Shown here piece after piece: positions 14,054-21,898 of a stretch of DNA of 22,871 nucleotides (the first letter of the stretch is position 1; every line of letters begins with the position of its first letter). Both the position numbers and the translations under genes were made by a program. The notes below the pieces were generated by a model. The model had not been told where the DNA came from. It worked only from the letters and a program-made list of their open reading frames with translations, and did not search any database. Origin of the DNA: CAZCBN01 sp964496975 (GTDB lineage: Bacteria > Planctomycetota > Phycisphaerae > Phycisphaerales > UBA1924); NCBI GenBank assembly GCA_964496975.1, contig CAZCBN010000046.1, positions 1-22,871 of the forward strand, given 5' to 3'.

Positions 14054-16822
14054 ATGTCACGTACCGCTTCGTTCCGCAGCGTCCCCGTGTGCACCGCGGC
14101 CCTCGCCGCCTTCGCAGGCCTCGCCGCGGCCGCCCCGGCGCCCGCCCCGGCCGGCGCCGCCAACCGCCCGGCCCGTCCCGCCGTCACGGAGCGCTCGATC
14201 GAGCTCCGCGCCCTGCTGGGCCCCGTCACGCTCGACCAGCACATCGCCGACCCGGCCAACGCCGCCCGGCTCTCCCGCGTCTACCGCGTGCAGAACGGCC
14301 AGGCCAAGGCCCTCGCCACCGCCGACCTGAACGCCATCGACGGCGACCGCACGACCGACGTCACCCTCGCCGAGGGCGAGAGCCTCGAGCTCCGCTTCAT
14401 CGGCGCCGCCCGCTTCATCTCCGACGTCGCCGTGGACTCCACCGCCGACAGCGTCGCCGTGGAGTTCCTGAGCCCGCTGGGCGAGTGGCTCCCCTTCGGC
14501 GAGGGCAAGTCCGGCGCCGCCGCCGCCCCCGTCCGCGCCCGCGGCCTGCGCATCACCCCGCGCCCCGGCAAGGCCGGCGTGACCACGCTCCGCGACGTCT
14601 CCGCCCGCTTTGAGCAGGCCGACCCCGACGCCCTCTTCGCCCCCGAAAAGGCCGCCGTCTACGACTACTTCTACGAGTGGTGCGAGGACTACTCCAACAC
14701 AAGCGACCTGAGCGTCTGCAGCGAAGAGACCGAGGGCCTGGGCGATCAGCTCCCCTCCACCTGGGCCGTCCGCGGCTTCGGCAACGGCAGCGCCTGGGAA
14801 GAGGACTTCAAGCGCTCCGCCCTCGGCGGCACCGAAAACTCCTACGTCGACGACGCCGACCTTGTCTACTTCGCCGGCCACGGCTCCAGCTCCTTTGACA
14901 GCACGTGGAGCCGCACCGCCCGCAACGCCATGTTCACCCGCACCGACCGCGACGACCAGTACCTCACCCCCGGCGACGCCCTCGACGCCTGGGGCACCGG
15001 CAACATGGAGTGGCTCGCCTTCGCCTCCTGCCAGACCATGAACGACGACGCCTACTGGTCCACCGCCATGAACCGCGCCCACCTCATCATGGGCTGGCGC
15101 ACCAACATGGCCGACGTCACCATGGGCATCGACTTCGCCAAAAACGCCATCGACAGCGGCCTCTTTGACTCCGCCAAGACCGTCCTCTCCTCCTGGTTCG
15201 ACGCCGCCGAGAAGCACCACGGCTCCGGCTACACCGCCATCGTCATCGGCGAGAACGCCGCGATGGGCAACGACTACCTCTGGGGCCAGGGCTTCGTGAA
15301 CCCCGACCCCACCGTGGACTGCTGCTACAACTGGTGGACCCTCAACACCGGCCCCGGCGGCAAGAACGCGCAGGGCCAGCCCATCGACTACAGCGGCGTC
15401 GACGCCGGCGGCGCCGACATGCTCAACCACCGCGCCCAGCCCCGCATCGACGCCGCCAAGGCCCGCGTCTTCGACGCCCGCGCCACCGGCGGCCTCCGCA
15501 TCGCCGTCGCCCCCGAGGTGCTCGACGCCCACAAGGGCAACCCCATCCTCCAGACCTTCGACATCGTCCCCGCCGGCTTTGAGATCCAGGATCTCCGCAC
15601 CGTCGCCGACAAGATCTGCTCCAACACCGGCATCCTCTGCGACGCCGACTTCGGCATCGCCGACGACGGCACCCTCATCGCCACCGACGGCCGCATCGAG
15701 CTCTCCATCGACCCAACCACCGGCGCACCGACCCTCGTCGACACCGCCCTCTACCTCTCCGACCGCGACCCCGGCCAGCTCCCAAGCCCCGGAAACGCCT
15801 CGGAAATCGCCGCCCAGTTCCTCCGCGTCGCCGACCTGCTCCCGAGCGACGGCAGCGTCCGCAGCGTCACCACCCTCTTCCGCGGCGGCTCCGACCGCAA
15901 CGGCGAGCCCTCCGAGCGCACCATCGCCCTCCACCACAACGTCCTCTTCCAGCGCAACCTGAACAACCTCCCCGTCTTCGGCCCCGGCGGTGAACTCACC
16001 GTCAGCGTCGGCGACGAGGGACAGATCCTCCGCACCAACCGCAACTGCTGGGCCCCCGTCCGCCCCGGCAAGGAGGTCGAGCTCCTCCCCGCCCAGGTCA
16101 TCATCCAGGCCCTCGCCGAGCTCCCGAGCCTCGTCGCCATCGACGGCTTCACCCCCGTCGCCTCCGACATCCAGATCGACAAGCTCGAGCTCGGCTACTA
16201 CGCCACCGAGTGCGGCCGCGGCCTCCCCCTGATCCGCCCCGTCTACAACATGCTCATCACCGTCTTCGAGCTCTCCCCCGAGGGCGACCGCTCCGTCAGC
16301 ACCTTCGAGGTCAACGCCTACGCCGACGCCCTCCCCGCCGTCGCCTCCATCAAGTCCGACGTCAAGGACTGCGTGAACCCCGGCGAAACCGTCTGCTTCG
16401 AGGTCGACCTCCAGGGCGGCACGCCCCCCTTCACCGCGCAGTGGTCCGACAGCAGCGCCGGCCACGTCGGCACCGACGCCCGCGTCTGCTTCGTCGTCCC
16501 GCCCTTCGTTGACCAGTCCTCCAACACCGGCGACGACAAGGCCGACCCCACCAAGCCCGACGAGGACCTCCGCACCGTCAGCGTCGTCATCACCGACGCC
16601 GACGGCACCCGCACCACGGCGAGCGTCGAGTACACCGTGTGCGCACAAACCCAGCCCTGCCCCGCCGACTTCAACGGCGACACCGTCCCCGGCGACATCT
16701 TCGACCTCTTTGACTTCCTCGCCGCGCTCGACAACGGCCTCGACTTCAACGGCGACACCACGCCCGCCGACATCTTCGACCTCTTCGACTTCCTCGCCGT
16801 CCTCGACGCCGGCTGCCCCTAA
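14054..16822 (+). CDS. Large secreted protein, caspase-like (DUF6345-like) region and dockerin-like tail
   Basis: A 922-residue exported protein. Residues 1-27 are a signal peptide ending in AGLAAAAP. Residues about 48-187 look like a beta-sandwich domain. Residues about 200-430 resemble DUF6345: VYDYFYEWCEDYSN, then DLVYFAGHGSSS with His276-Gly277, and EWLAFASCQTM with Cys326. This His-Gly/Cys layout is that of clan CD (caspase/gingipain fold) peptidases, but activity is unproven. A middle region (about 460-780) is unrecognised. Residues about 780-865 look Ig/PKD-like (GTPPFTAQWSD). Residues 869-922 are two dockerin-like calcium repeats between CP and GCP, the GC-type tail seen in Phycisphaerae. 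AGGAG eight bases before the ATG supports the start, and a strong terminator follows. The gene is probably monocistronic. Confidence 0.82.
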   Translation: MSRTASFRSVPVCTAALAAFAGLAAAAPAPAPAGAANRPARPAVTERSIELRALLGPVTLDQHIADPANAARLSRVYRVQNGQAKALATADLNAIDGDRTTDVTLAEGESLELRFIGAARFISDVAVDSTADSVAVEFLSPLGEWLPFGEGKSGAAAAPVRARGLRITPRPGKAGVTTLRDVSARFEQADPDALFAPEKAAVYDYFYEWCEDYSNTSDLSVCSEETEGLGDQLPSTWAVRGFGNGSAWEEDFKRSALGGTENSYVDDADLVYFAGHGSSSFDSTWSRTARNAMFTRTDRDDQYLTPGDALDAWGTGNMEWLAFASCQTMNDDAYWSTAMNRAHLIMGWRTNMADVTMGIDFAKNAIDSGLFDSAKTVLSSWFDAAEKHHGSGYTAIVIGENAAMGNDYLWGQGFVNPDPTVDCCYNWWTLNTGPGGKNAQGQPIDYSGVDAGGADMLNHRAQPRIDAAKARVFDARATGGLRIAVAPEVLDAHKGNPILQTFDIVPAGFEIQDLRTVADKICSNTGILCDADFGIADDGTLIATDGRIELSIDPTTGAPTLVDTALYLSDRDPGQLPSPGNASEIAAQFLRVADLLPSDGSVRSVTTLFRGGSDRNGEPSERTIALHHNVLFQRNLNNLPVFGPGGELTVSVGDEGQILRTNRNCWAPVRPGKEVELLPAQVIIQALAELPSLVAIDGFTPVASDIQIDKLELGYYATECGRGLPLIRPVYNMLITVFELSPEGDRSVSTFEVNAYADALPAVASIKSDVKDCVNPGETVCFEVDLQGGTPPFTAQWSDSSAGHVGTDARVCFVVPPFVDQSSNTGDDKADPTKPDEDLRTVSVVITDADGTRTTASVEYTVCAQTQPCPADFNGDTVPGDIFDLFDFLAALDNGLDFNGDTTPADIFDLFDFLAVLDAGCP
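16667..16816 (+). repeat. 75-bp tandem duplication coding the dockerin-like repeats
   Basis: Two units begin at 16667 and 16742, exactly 25 codons apart, both opening with DFNGDT and containing DIFDLFDFLA. The DNA copies are nearly identical apart from a few bases around the third repeat segment, so the duplication looks recent or is kept uniform. Both units have Thr where the calcium loop usually has Gly (DxNxDT). Confidence 0.85.
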
Positions 16823-16882
16823 CGCCGGCCTCGAAACGGCCCGGGTGAAAGCCCGGACCGAACGCTCCACACGCTGACCCCG

Positions 16883-16916
16883 CACGGCCCGCCCCCTCGG
16901 CGGGCCGTGTCGTTTC
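16883..16916 (+). terminator. Intrinsic terminator of the large secreted gene
   Basis: A perfect 11-bp stem (CACGGCCCGCC/GGCGGGCCGTG, 16883-16893 and 16899-16909) has a 5-base loop and is followed by TCGTTTC. It starts 61 bases after the stop codon and before the sulfatase gene, so the two genes are probably transcribed separately. Confidence 0.88.
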
Positions 16917-17015
16917 ATCCCCCCGCCGTCTCAGAAGTACCGCCCTCCCGCCGCGTCCGCACCGCATCCCCGATCCGTGGCCAACCTTCGCACGTCAATC
17001 GCTTATCCTGCCGCG

Positions 17016-18608
17016 ATGCCCGCACACCAACCCACCTGCCCCCGCACGCGGCCGCCCACGCCTCTCGCCACGATCCGCGGCATCCTCTTGGGTCTGGTGC
17101 TGCTGGCCTTCCCGCACGCCCGCGCCGTCGCGCAGGCCCCCGCGCGCGACACGCACGCCGCCCCGATGAACGTCCTGCTCATCATCGCCGACGACCTCGG
17201 CTGGGCCGACGTCTCGCCCAACAACCCGCAGTCCTTCTACGAAACGCCCGCGCTGCAACGGCTCGCCGCGACCGGCGCCAACCTCCCCAACGCCTACGCC
17301 ACCAGCCCCGTGTGCAGCCCCTCCCGCGTCAGCCTCATGACCGGCCGCTACCCCGCGCGCACCGCCACCACCGAGTGGTTCGACACGCGACCCCATCGCA
17401 GCGAGAACTTCCTCACCGCCGAGAACGTCGACCACCTCCCGCCCACCGAAGTCACCATCGCCGAAACCCTGCACGCGCGCGGCTACCGAACCATGTACTG
17501 CGGCAAGTGGCACCTGGGCCACGAGCCCGAGCACCAGCCCGACCGCCGCGGCTTCGAGGTCAGCATCGGCGCGTCCGGCGCCGGCTCCCCAGGGCCCGGC
17601 GGCTACTTCGCCCCGTACGCCGACGCGCTGCCGGGCCTCGCCAACGCCCCCGAGGGCGAGCACCTCCCCGCGCGGCTCACGAACGAGGCCATCGCCTTCA
17701 TCGCCCGCGACGACCCGCGGCCCTTCTTCGTCACCCTCAGCTACTACAGCGTTCACACGCCCCTGCAGGGCCGCCCCGACCTCGTGCAGAAGTACGAAGC
17801 CCGCCGAGACCAAGTCGCCCACGACGACGCGCAGCGCTTCGCCGACGAAGAGCAGGCCTGGGACCGAGTCCGCGACCGCGAGCCGACCCGCAAGGTCCGC
17901 CGCGTGCAGGACCACGCCGTCTACGCCGCCATGGTCGAGGCGATGGACGAGCACATCGGCCGCCTGCTCGACGCGCTCGACACCGCCGTCCTCGCGGGCA
18001 ACACGCTCATCATCTTCACCTCCGACAACGGCGGCCTCTCCACCGCCGAGGGAAGCCCCACCTCCAACCTCCCCCTGCGCGGCGGCAAGGGGTGGATCTA
18101 CGAGGGGGGCCTCCGCGTCCCCCTCCTCGTCCGCTGGCCCGGCGTCACCACCCCGGGCACCACCTGCCAGTCCCGCGCCATCGGCACCGACGTCTTCGCC
18201 ACCATCGTCGACGCCGCCGGCCTCGACATCGCCGCCCACGCCGCGCACACCGACGGCCACTCCCTCCGCCCCGCCCTCACAGCCACCGAGGCCCTTCCCC
18301 GCGAACCCCTGTTCTGGCACTACCCGCACTACGCAAACCAAGGCGGCTTCCCCGCCGCCGCCGTGCGGTTCGATCGCTGGAAACTCGTCCAACGCCTCGA
18401 AGACGGCCGCGTGCACCTCTACGACCTGGCCCGCGACGCGAGCGAAACATCCGACGTCGCCGCCGCGCACCCGGCGATCGCCGCGGACCTCCACAACCGA
18501 CTGCTCACGTGGCAGGCCAACACCGGCGCCCGCTTCCTGCGCGCAAAGCCCGACGCCCCGCGCACGCCCTGGCGCCCCGCCTTCGCCGAGCCCACCCCGC
18601 CGCAGTAA
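17016..18608 (+). CDS. Secreted sulfatase (formylglycine type)
   Basis: A type I sulfatase of 530 residues that would hydrolyse sulfate esters outside the cytoplasm. The N-terminus has a positive region and hydrophobic segment (ILLGLVLLAFPHARAVAQA), a signal peptide. NVLLIIADDLGWADVS gives the metal-binding aspartates. VCSPSRVSLMTGRYP holds Cys100 in CSPSR, the residue oxidised to formylglycine. YCGKWHLGH and FTSDNGGLST are further active-site blocks. The end HLYDLARDASETSDVAA is the typical sulfatase C-terminal subdomain. The ATG at 17016 is preferred over a GTG at 16977, which gives an overlong leader. No Shine-Dalgarno site is seen, but TATCCT lies six bases upstream. The substrate cannot be told from sequence. 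The maturation enzyme is not in the window. Confidence 0.95.
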   Translation: MPAHQPTCPRTRPPTPLATIRGILLGLVLLAFPHARAVAQAPARDTHAAPMNVLLIIADDLGWADVSPNNPQSFYETPALQRLAATGANLPNAYATSPVCSPSRVSLMTGRYPARTATTEWFDTRPHRSENFLTAENVDHLPPTEVTIAETLHARGYRTMYCGKWHLGHEPEHQPDRRGFEVSIGASGAGSPGPGGYFAPYADALPGLANAPEGEHLPARLTNEAIAFIARDDPRPFFVTLSYYSVHTPLQGRPDLVQKYEARRDQVAHDDAQRFADEEQAWDRVRDREPTRKVRRVQDHAVYAAMVEAMDEHIGRLLDALDTAVLAGNTLIIFTSDNGGLSTAEGSPTSNLPLRGGKGWIYEGGLRVPLLVRWPGVTTPGTTCQSRAIGTDVFATIVDAAGLDIAAHAAHTDGHSLRPALTATEALPREPLFWHYPHYANQGGFPAAAVRFDRWKLVQRLEDGRVHLYDLARDASETSDVAAAHPAIAADLHNRLLTWQANTGARFLRAKPDAPRTPWRPAFAEPTPPQ

Positions 18609-18646
18609 CCCGGCCCCACGCGGCGCAGGGCCGCTCGCCGCCGCGG

Positions 18647-19129
18647 TCACGCGCCCTCGTGCAGTTCCACCACAAGGTCGAGCTCCACCGCCGCGCCCCG
18701 CGGAAGGGCCACACTGCCCACCGCCGCGCGCGCATGCCGCCCCGCCTCGCCGAACACCGCCACCAGCAGGTCGCTTGCGCCGTTCGCGACCGCCGGCTGG
18801 CCCTCAAAGCCGGGGTCGCTCGCCACCCACACGCCGACGCGCACGACCCGCCGGACCCGGTCCAGCGACCCGACCATCGCGTGAACAACCGCGAGCGCGT
18901 TCAGCGCACACTGCCGCGCGCACGCCGTCGCCACCTCCACGCTCACCACCCCCGGCACCGTGCCATGCCCGAGCAGCACGCCGTCGCGCACCGGCAGTTG
19001 GCCGCTCACAAACAGCAACCGTCCGGTGATCACCCCCGGCACGTAGTTCGCCACCGGCGCGTTCATGGCGGGCAGCTCCAAGCCGAGTTCGCGGAGCCGG
19101 TCCTCACGGGTGGGGGCAGAGTGGGGCAT
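18647..19129 (-). CDS. RidA/YjgF family protein
   Basis: A 160-residue member of the RidA (YjgF/YER057c/UK114) superfamily, trimeric proteins of which RidA itself removes reactive enamine/imine intermediates of PLP enzymes. Blocks seen are PVANYVPGVITGRLLFVSGQLP, ARQCALNALAVVHAMVG, VVRVGVWVASDPGF and FGEAGRHARAAVGSVALPRGAAVELDLVVE. Arg134 in GRHARAAVG lies where the substrate-carboxylate arginine is expected. It belongs to the longer subgroup with an N-terminal helix (REDRLRELGLELP), so deaminase activity is not assured. Starts at 19129, 19150 and 19171 are all in frame. I chose 19129, as the upstream ones lie in a small repeat and GGAG lies ten bases before it. It converges on the sulfatase with 38 bases between stops. 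Confidence 0.88.
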   Translation of the reverse strand: MPHSAPTREDRLRELGLELPAMNAPVANYVPGVITGRLLFVSGQLPVRDGVLLGHGTVPGVVSVEVATACARQCALNALAVVHAMVGSLDRVRRVVRVGVWVASDPGFEGQPAVANGASDLLVAVFGEAGRHARAAVGSVALPRGAAVELDLVVELHEGA

Positions 19130-19146
19130 CACAAGCGTCTCCGGGG

Positions 19147-19188
19147 GCATGGCCCTGATGGGGGGGAGCATGGCGCGGATGGGGGATT
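19147..19188. repeat. Imperfect 21-bp tandem repeat upstream of the RidA gene
   Basis: Two 21-base units, 19147-19167 and 19168-19188, share GCATGGC and GATGGGGG and differ at about five positions. Each contains a CAT, so each adds an in-frame ATG before the RidA gene and makes the true start ambiguous. The rest of 19189-19239 holds nothing I can support. Confidence 0.6.
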
Positions 19189-19239
19189 TGATCGGGGCCC
19201 GCGTCGGGCCACACCGCGCACCCGCCCGGCGTGAGCCTA

Positions 19240-19301
19240 GCCGACGGGTGCCGTTCCCTGTGCCGACGGGAAAAGGCTGCCAGCCCGGGAACATCCGGGC
19301 T
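19240..19301 (+). promoter_or_regulatory. Possible operator: direct repeat plus inverted repeat
   Basis: GCCGACGGG occurs at 19240-19248 and again at 19262-19270, a 22-base period or about two DNA turns. AGCCCGG/CCGGGCT (19282-19288 and 19295-19301) is a perfect 7-bp inverted repeat with a 6-base centre, ending at the first base of the -35 hexamer of the prepilin promoter. Both could bind regulators of that promoter, or of the divergent RidA gene. Binding is an inference from position. Confidence 0.4.
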
Positions 19302-19328
19302 TGAAAGCCGAATGGATTGGTGTATTGT
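19301..19328 (+). promoter_or_regulatory. Sigma-70-type promoter of the prepilin gene
   Basis: TTGAAA (19301-19306, five of six consensus bases) and TATTGT (19323-19328, four of six) are 16 bases apart, in one of the most AT-rich short stretches of the window. The start would be near 19335, giving a leader of about 285 bases before the ATG at 19621. Confidence 0.62.
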
Positions 19329-19388
19329 TCGCCCGCACGCGTGCTTTGCCCGCGCGACGGTTCGGATCTGTCGGTATCTGCACTCATC

Positions 19389-19405
19389 GGTCGCCTTTGG
19401 CGACC
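19389..19405 (+). other. Hairpin in the prepilin 5' leader
   Basis: GGTCGCC-TTT-GGCGACC is a perfect 7-bp stem with a 3-base loop, about 55 bases after the predicted transcription start. The remaining leader to 19620 has no gene and no riboswitch that I recognise. The hairpin may stabilise the RNA or attenuate transcription. Confidence 0.45.
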
Positions 19406-19620
19406 ACCCTTGTCCCCTCCCGAACCCCCGCGTGAGCGACAACCCGACCTCTCCCCGCCCGGGCCCCCCTCAGCATCGCTGAAGGCCCACCGGCGGGGAT
19501 CGCCAGTGTTGGTGGGTGTGGCTTGGTGGCCATGCTCTGGTATCGCACACGCACATGCGTTGCCGTGCATCGATCGCCCGCGAACGGGTGAGACGTGCGG
19601 CAGACGCGGAGATTCAAGCC

Positions 19621-20733
19621 ATGACGACGTCCACTCGCCGCAAGAGCGGCTTCACCCTCATCGAGCTGCTGGTCGTGATCGCGATCATCGCGCTGCTCAT
19701 CGGCATCCTGCTGCCCGCCCTGGGCAAGGCCCGCCGCAGCGCCCGTCGCCTGAAGGACAGCAGCCAGATCCGCTCGGTCGTGCAGAGCCTGGCGATCTAC
19801 GCCGGCAACAACCGCGACCGCTACCCCCTGCCCAGCCTGGTCGACTCGGCGAACAACACGCTGAACATGGTCGCAACGACCACCCCCGAGCTGAAGAACA
19901 CCTCGGGCAACATCTTCTCGATCCTGATCTTCCAGGGCTTCGTCCCCACCGAGATCATGATCAGCCCGGCCGAGCCGAACAGCGCCGCCTTCGCCGAGGA
20001 CAACGCGTACGAGTTCAGCGAGCCCTCCGCGATCACGAACGTGCAGCAGCGGTCGCTCGCCCTGTGGGACCCCGGCTTTGTGGCCCACGGCGCGCCGTCG
20101 GCTCCGAACCGCGTTGGTGCGCAGCCGCCGACCAACACGTACAGCAACGCCCACCCCCTCCGGGCTGCTCCGAACAACAACCGCAACGGCGGCATGTCCT
20201 ACGCCCACCTCCCGCCCTTCGCTCTCCGCCGCCAGCTCTGGCGCAACACGTTCAACGCAACCGAGGCGATCCTCGCCAACCGCGGTCCGGCCTTCGCCGC
20301 CCGCTCGCCGGTCGGGGCGACGGCCACCGAGTTCCAACTCCTCGGCGCGACCAACCCCGGCGACGTGAACGCAAGCATCGGCATCAACTCCCTGAGCCTG
20401 AACACCCACGGCTCGCGCGGCCGCTGGGAAGGCCTCGTTGGGTACAACGACAGCCACGTCGCCTTCGAGAGCCAGCCCGACCCCGATCAGGTCATCTACG
20501 TCCTGACCGGTGCCGGCGTGCAGCCCGCCCAGCAGAACCAGTCGGACAACCTGTTCGTGAGCGAGCAGGAGGATAACGGGTCGACGCAGGGCAACATTGC
20601 TGACCGCGACTTCGCCAACGTGAACGCGACGACGGGCGAAGCGGGCCGTCGCAACATCACCCTCCAGATCTACAACCAGGTTCAGCAGGCCGCCAACGGC
20701 AACGTGACGCGCATCTTCGCCTTCGAAGACTAA
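19621..20733 (+). CDS. Prepilin-like protein with type IV pilin / type II pseudopilin N-terminus
   Basis: A 370-residue protein that begins with a class III signal: RRKSG10 then F11TLIELLVVIAIIALLIGILLP. A prepilin peptidase would cut after Gly10 and methylate Phe11; Glu15 is the conserved Glu5 of the mature protein. The helix continues in ALGKARRSARRLKDSSQIRS, and the C-terminal 280 residues are Asn/Ala-rich with no known domain. Planctomycetes carry many such proteins, often of the DUF1559/H-X9-DG kind; here GYNDSHVAFESQPDPDQ lies roughly where that motif would be. It probably forms part of a pilus-like or secretion structure in the envelope. GGAG nine bases before the ATG supports the start. 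An upstream in-frame ATG at 19516 would bury the leader. A terminator follows directly. Confidence 0.9.
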   Translation: MTTSTRRKSGFTLIELLVVIAIIALLIGILLPALGKARRSARRLKDSSQIRSVVQSLAIYAGNNRDRYPLPSLVDSANNTLNMVATTTPELKNTSGNIFSILIFQGFVPTEIMISPAEPNSAAFAEDNAYEFSEPSAITNVQQRSLALWDPGFVAHGAPSAPNRVGAQPPTNTYSNAHPLRAAPNNNRNGGMSYAHLPPFALRRQLWRNTFNATEAILANRGPAFAARSPVGATATEFQLLGATNPGDVNASIGINSLSLNTHGSRGRWEGLVGYNDSHVAFESQPDPDQVIYVLTGAGVQPAQQNQSDNLFVSEQEDNGSTQGNIADRDFANVNATTGEAGRRNITLQIYNQVQQAANGNVTRIFAFED

Positions 20734-20801
20734 ATCTTCGAGCCCCGGGCCATCCGGCGCGGGTGGGCGACGGTGTCACGAAAGCTTCACGATTTCACTC
20801 G

Positions 20802-20835
20802 CAACGGCCCGGGCATGCCCGGGCCGTTGTCTTTT
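20802..20835 (+). terminator. Intrinsic terminator of the prepilin gene
   Basis: A 28-base perfect palindrome (20802-20829, arms starting CAACGGCCCGGGC) is followed by TCTTTT. It begins 68 bases after the prepilin stop. The T-run is on the plus-strand side, so it serves that gene; the opposing gene ends at 20845, just beyond it. Confidence 0.92.
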
Positions 20836-20844
20836 CCCGCCGTC

Positions 20845-21867
20845 TCAGGCGTCCGCGTCGCCGAGCGCTCGCGCGAGGTGCGACAGCATGCCTCGTTCCG
20901 CCGAGTTCGTCGGCCGCGTGTCGCCGATCACCCGCGCCTCGTGCCACGCCACGCGGCCGCTCGCCACGTGCAGGGCCCTGCCGCGGGCCGTCGCGAGCAC
21001 GCCGAACGCCCCGGCCTCGGCCAGCACCCGGCCGACCTCCGCGATCTCATCCCGCAGCCGCTGGTCAAGCCACCGCGACAGCGCCTCGCCCCCCGCCCGA
21101 TCGCCGTCAACGCGGAGCGTCTCGTCGTGCAAGGCCGCGTCGGCGGAGACGTCGATCGCAACAACGCCCGGCCGGCGAACGCGACACAGCCCCGCCCCGC
21201 CCCGCCGCGCCGCCTCGCTCCACGCCTCGCCCGGCCACAGCACCGCGAAGGCCAACGCCGTCTCCCACCGGCCGGTGGCGATGCTCACCGGCGCCGCGTC
21301 GTCGTGCGGCGGATCGTCGTCTGGTCGCGTTGCATGCAGCGGCTTGAGCGGCCGCACGCCCCCTGCCGCGAGCCGGGCCACGAGCCGCAGGCGAAGCCGC
21401 TTGCACGCCGCGTCGGCCTCGGCCCACGCGGCAAGCTCCGCAACGGCCCACGCCAACGCCCGCGACGGCCCGCGTCCACCGACGAGGCCGAGCGAGCTGG
21501 CCATGGCATCAAGCTCCGCGACCCGCATCGCCGCGGCGTACACCTGGTCGTTCGTCGGCGGCACGCGTTCGGCCGACGGGGAGGCGAGCAGCGCCGCAAC
21601 GTCGGCCAGCACCCGCCGCGCCTCGCCCAGCGCCGGCCCCAGACCAGCATCAGCCAGAACGCCGGCGAGCCGCTCCGCCCGTGACGCGAGGTGTTGATAG
21701 GTGTCGAGCGTCATGCCCGCGAGGGCGCGTCGGGCGTCGTCGCGCCGGGCGTCCATCTCCCGGCGGAGCGCGTCGGCCGGTGGCGCGGGCCCTGGTGCGG
21801 GCCCAAGTGCGGGCTCTGGCGCGGGGCTTGGCCCGGGAGTTGGCTCAGCGGGGGGCGGCGTCGGCAT
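20845..21867 (-). CDS. Hypothetical protein with Pro/Ala-rich N-terminus
   Basis: I do not recognise this 340-residue protein. Residues 1-32 are a Pro/Ala/Gly repeat stretch (PGPSPAPEPALGPAPGPAPP) with no signal peptide or membrane span. Residues about 33-170 are strongly helical and Ala/Arg/Glu-rich (RREMDARRDDARRALAGM, ERLAGVLADAGLG). The rest mixes strands and helices: WETALAFAVLWPGEAW, GVVAIDVSADAALHDETLRVDGD, and a helical block DQRLRDEIAEVGRVLAEAGAFGVLATARGRALHV. It is probably cytoplasmic. It starts 31 bases after the stop of the ABC ATPase gene on the same strand, so the two are likely co-transcribed. Coding bias and absence of a better frame support it as a gene. Confidence 0.72.
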   Translation of the reverse strand: MPTPPPAEPTPGPSPAPEPALGPAPGPAPPADALRREMDARRDDARRALAGMTLDTYQHLASRAERLAGVLADAGLGPALGEARRVLADVAALLASPSAERVPPTNDQVYAAAMRVAELDAMASSLGLVGGRGPSRALAWAVAELAAWAEADAACKRLRLRLVARLAAGGVRPLKPLHATRPDDDPPHDDAAPVSIATGRWETALAFAVLWPGEAWSEAARRGGAGLCRVRRPGVVAIDVSADAALHDETLRVDGDRAGGEALSRWLDQRLRDEIAEVGRVLAEAGAFGVLATARGRALHVASGRVAWHEARVIGDTRPTNSAERGMLSHLARALGDADA

Positions 21868-21898
21868 CGCGTGCGGGCCAGTCGGGCGGTGGGGGGGC

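Noticed and set aside
14057..16918. A 953-codon open frame opposite the large secreted gene
   Set aside because: It mirrors the coding strand codon for codon. In DNA with G or C at nearly every third position the opposite frame rarely meets a stop. Its product is Gly/Val/Asp/Glu-rich with no family features.
19329..19620. Known riboswitch in the prepilin leader
   Set aside because: I looked for c-di-GMP and cobalamin-type conserved cores and found neither.
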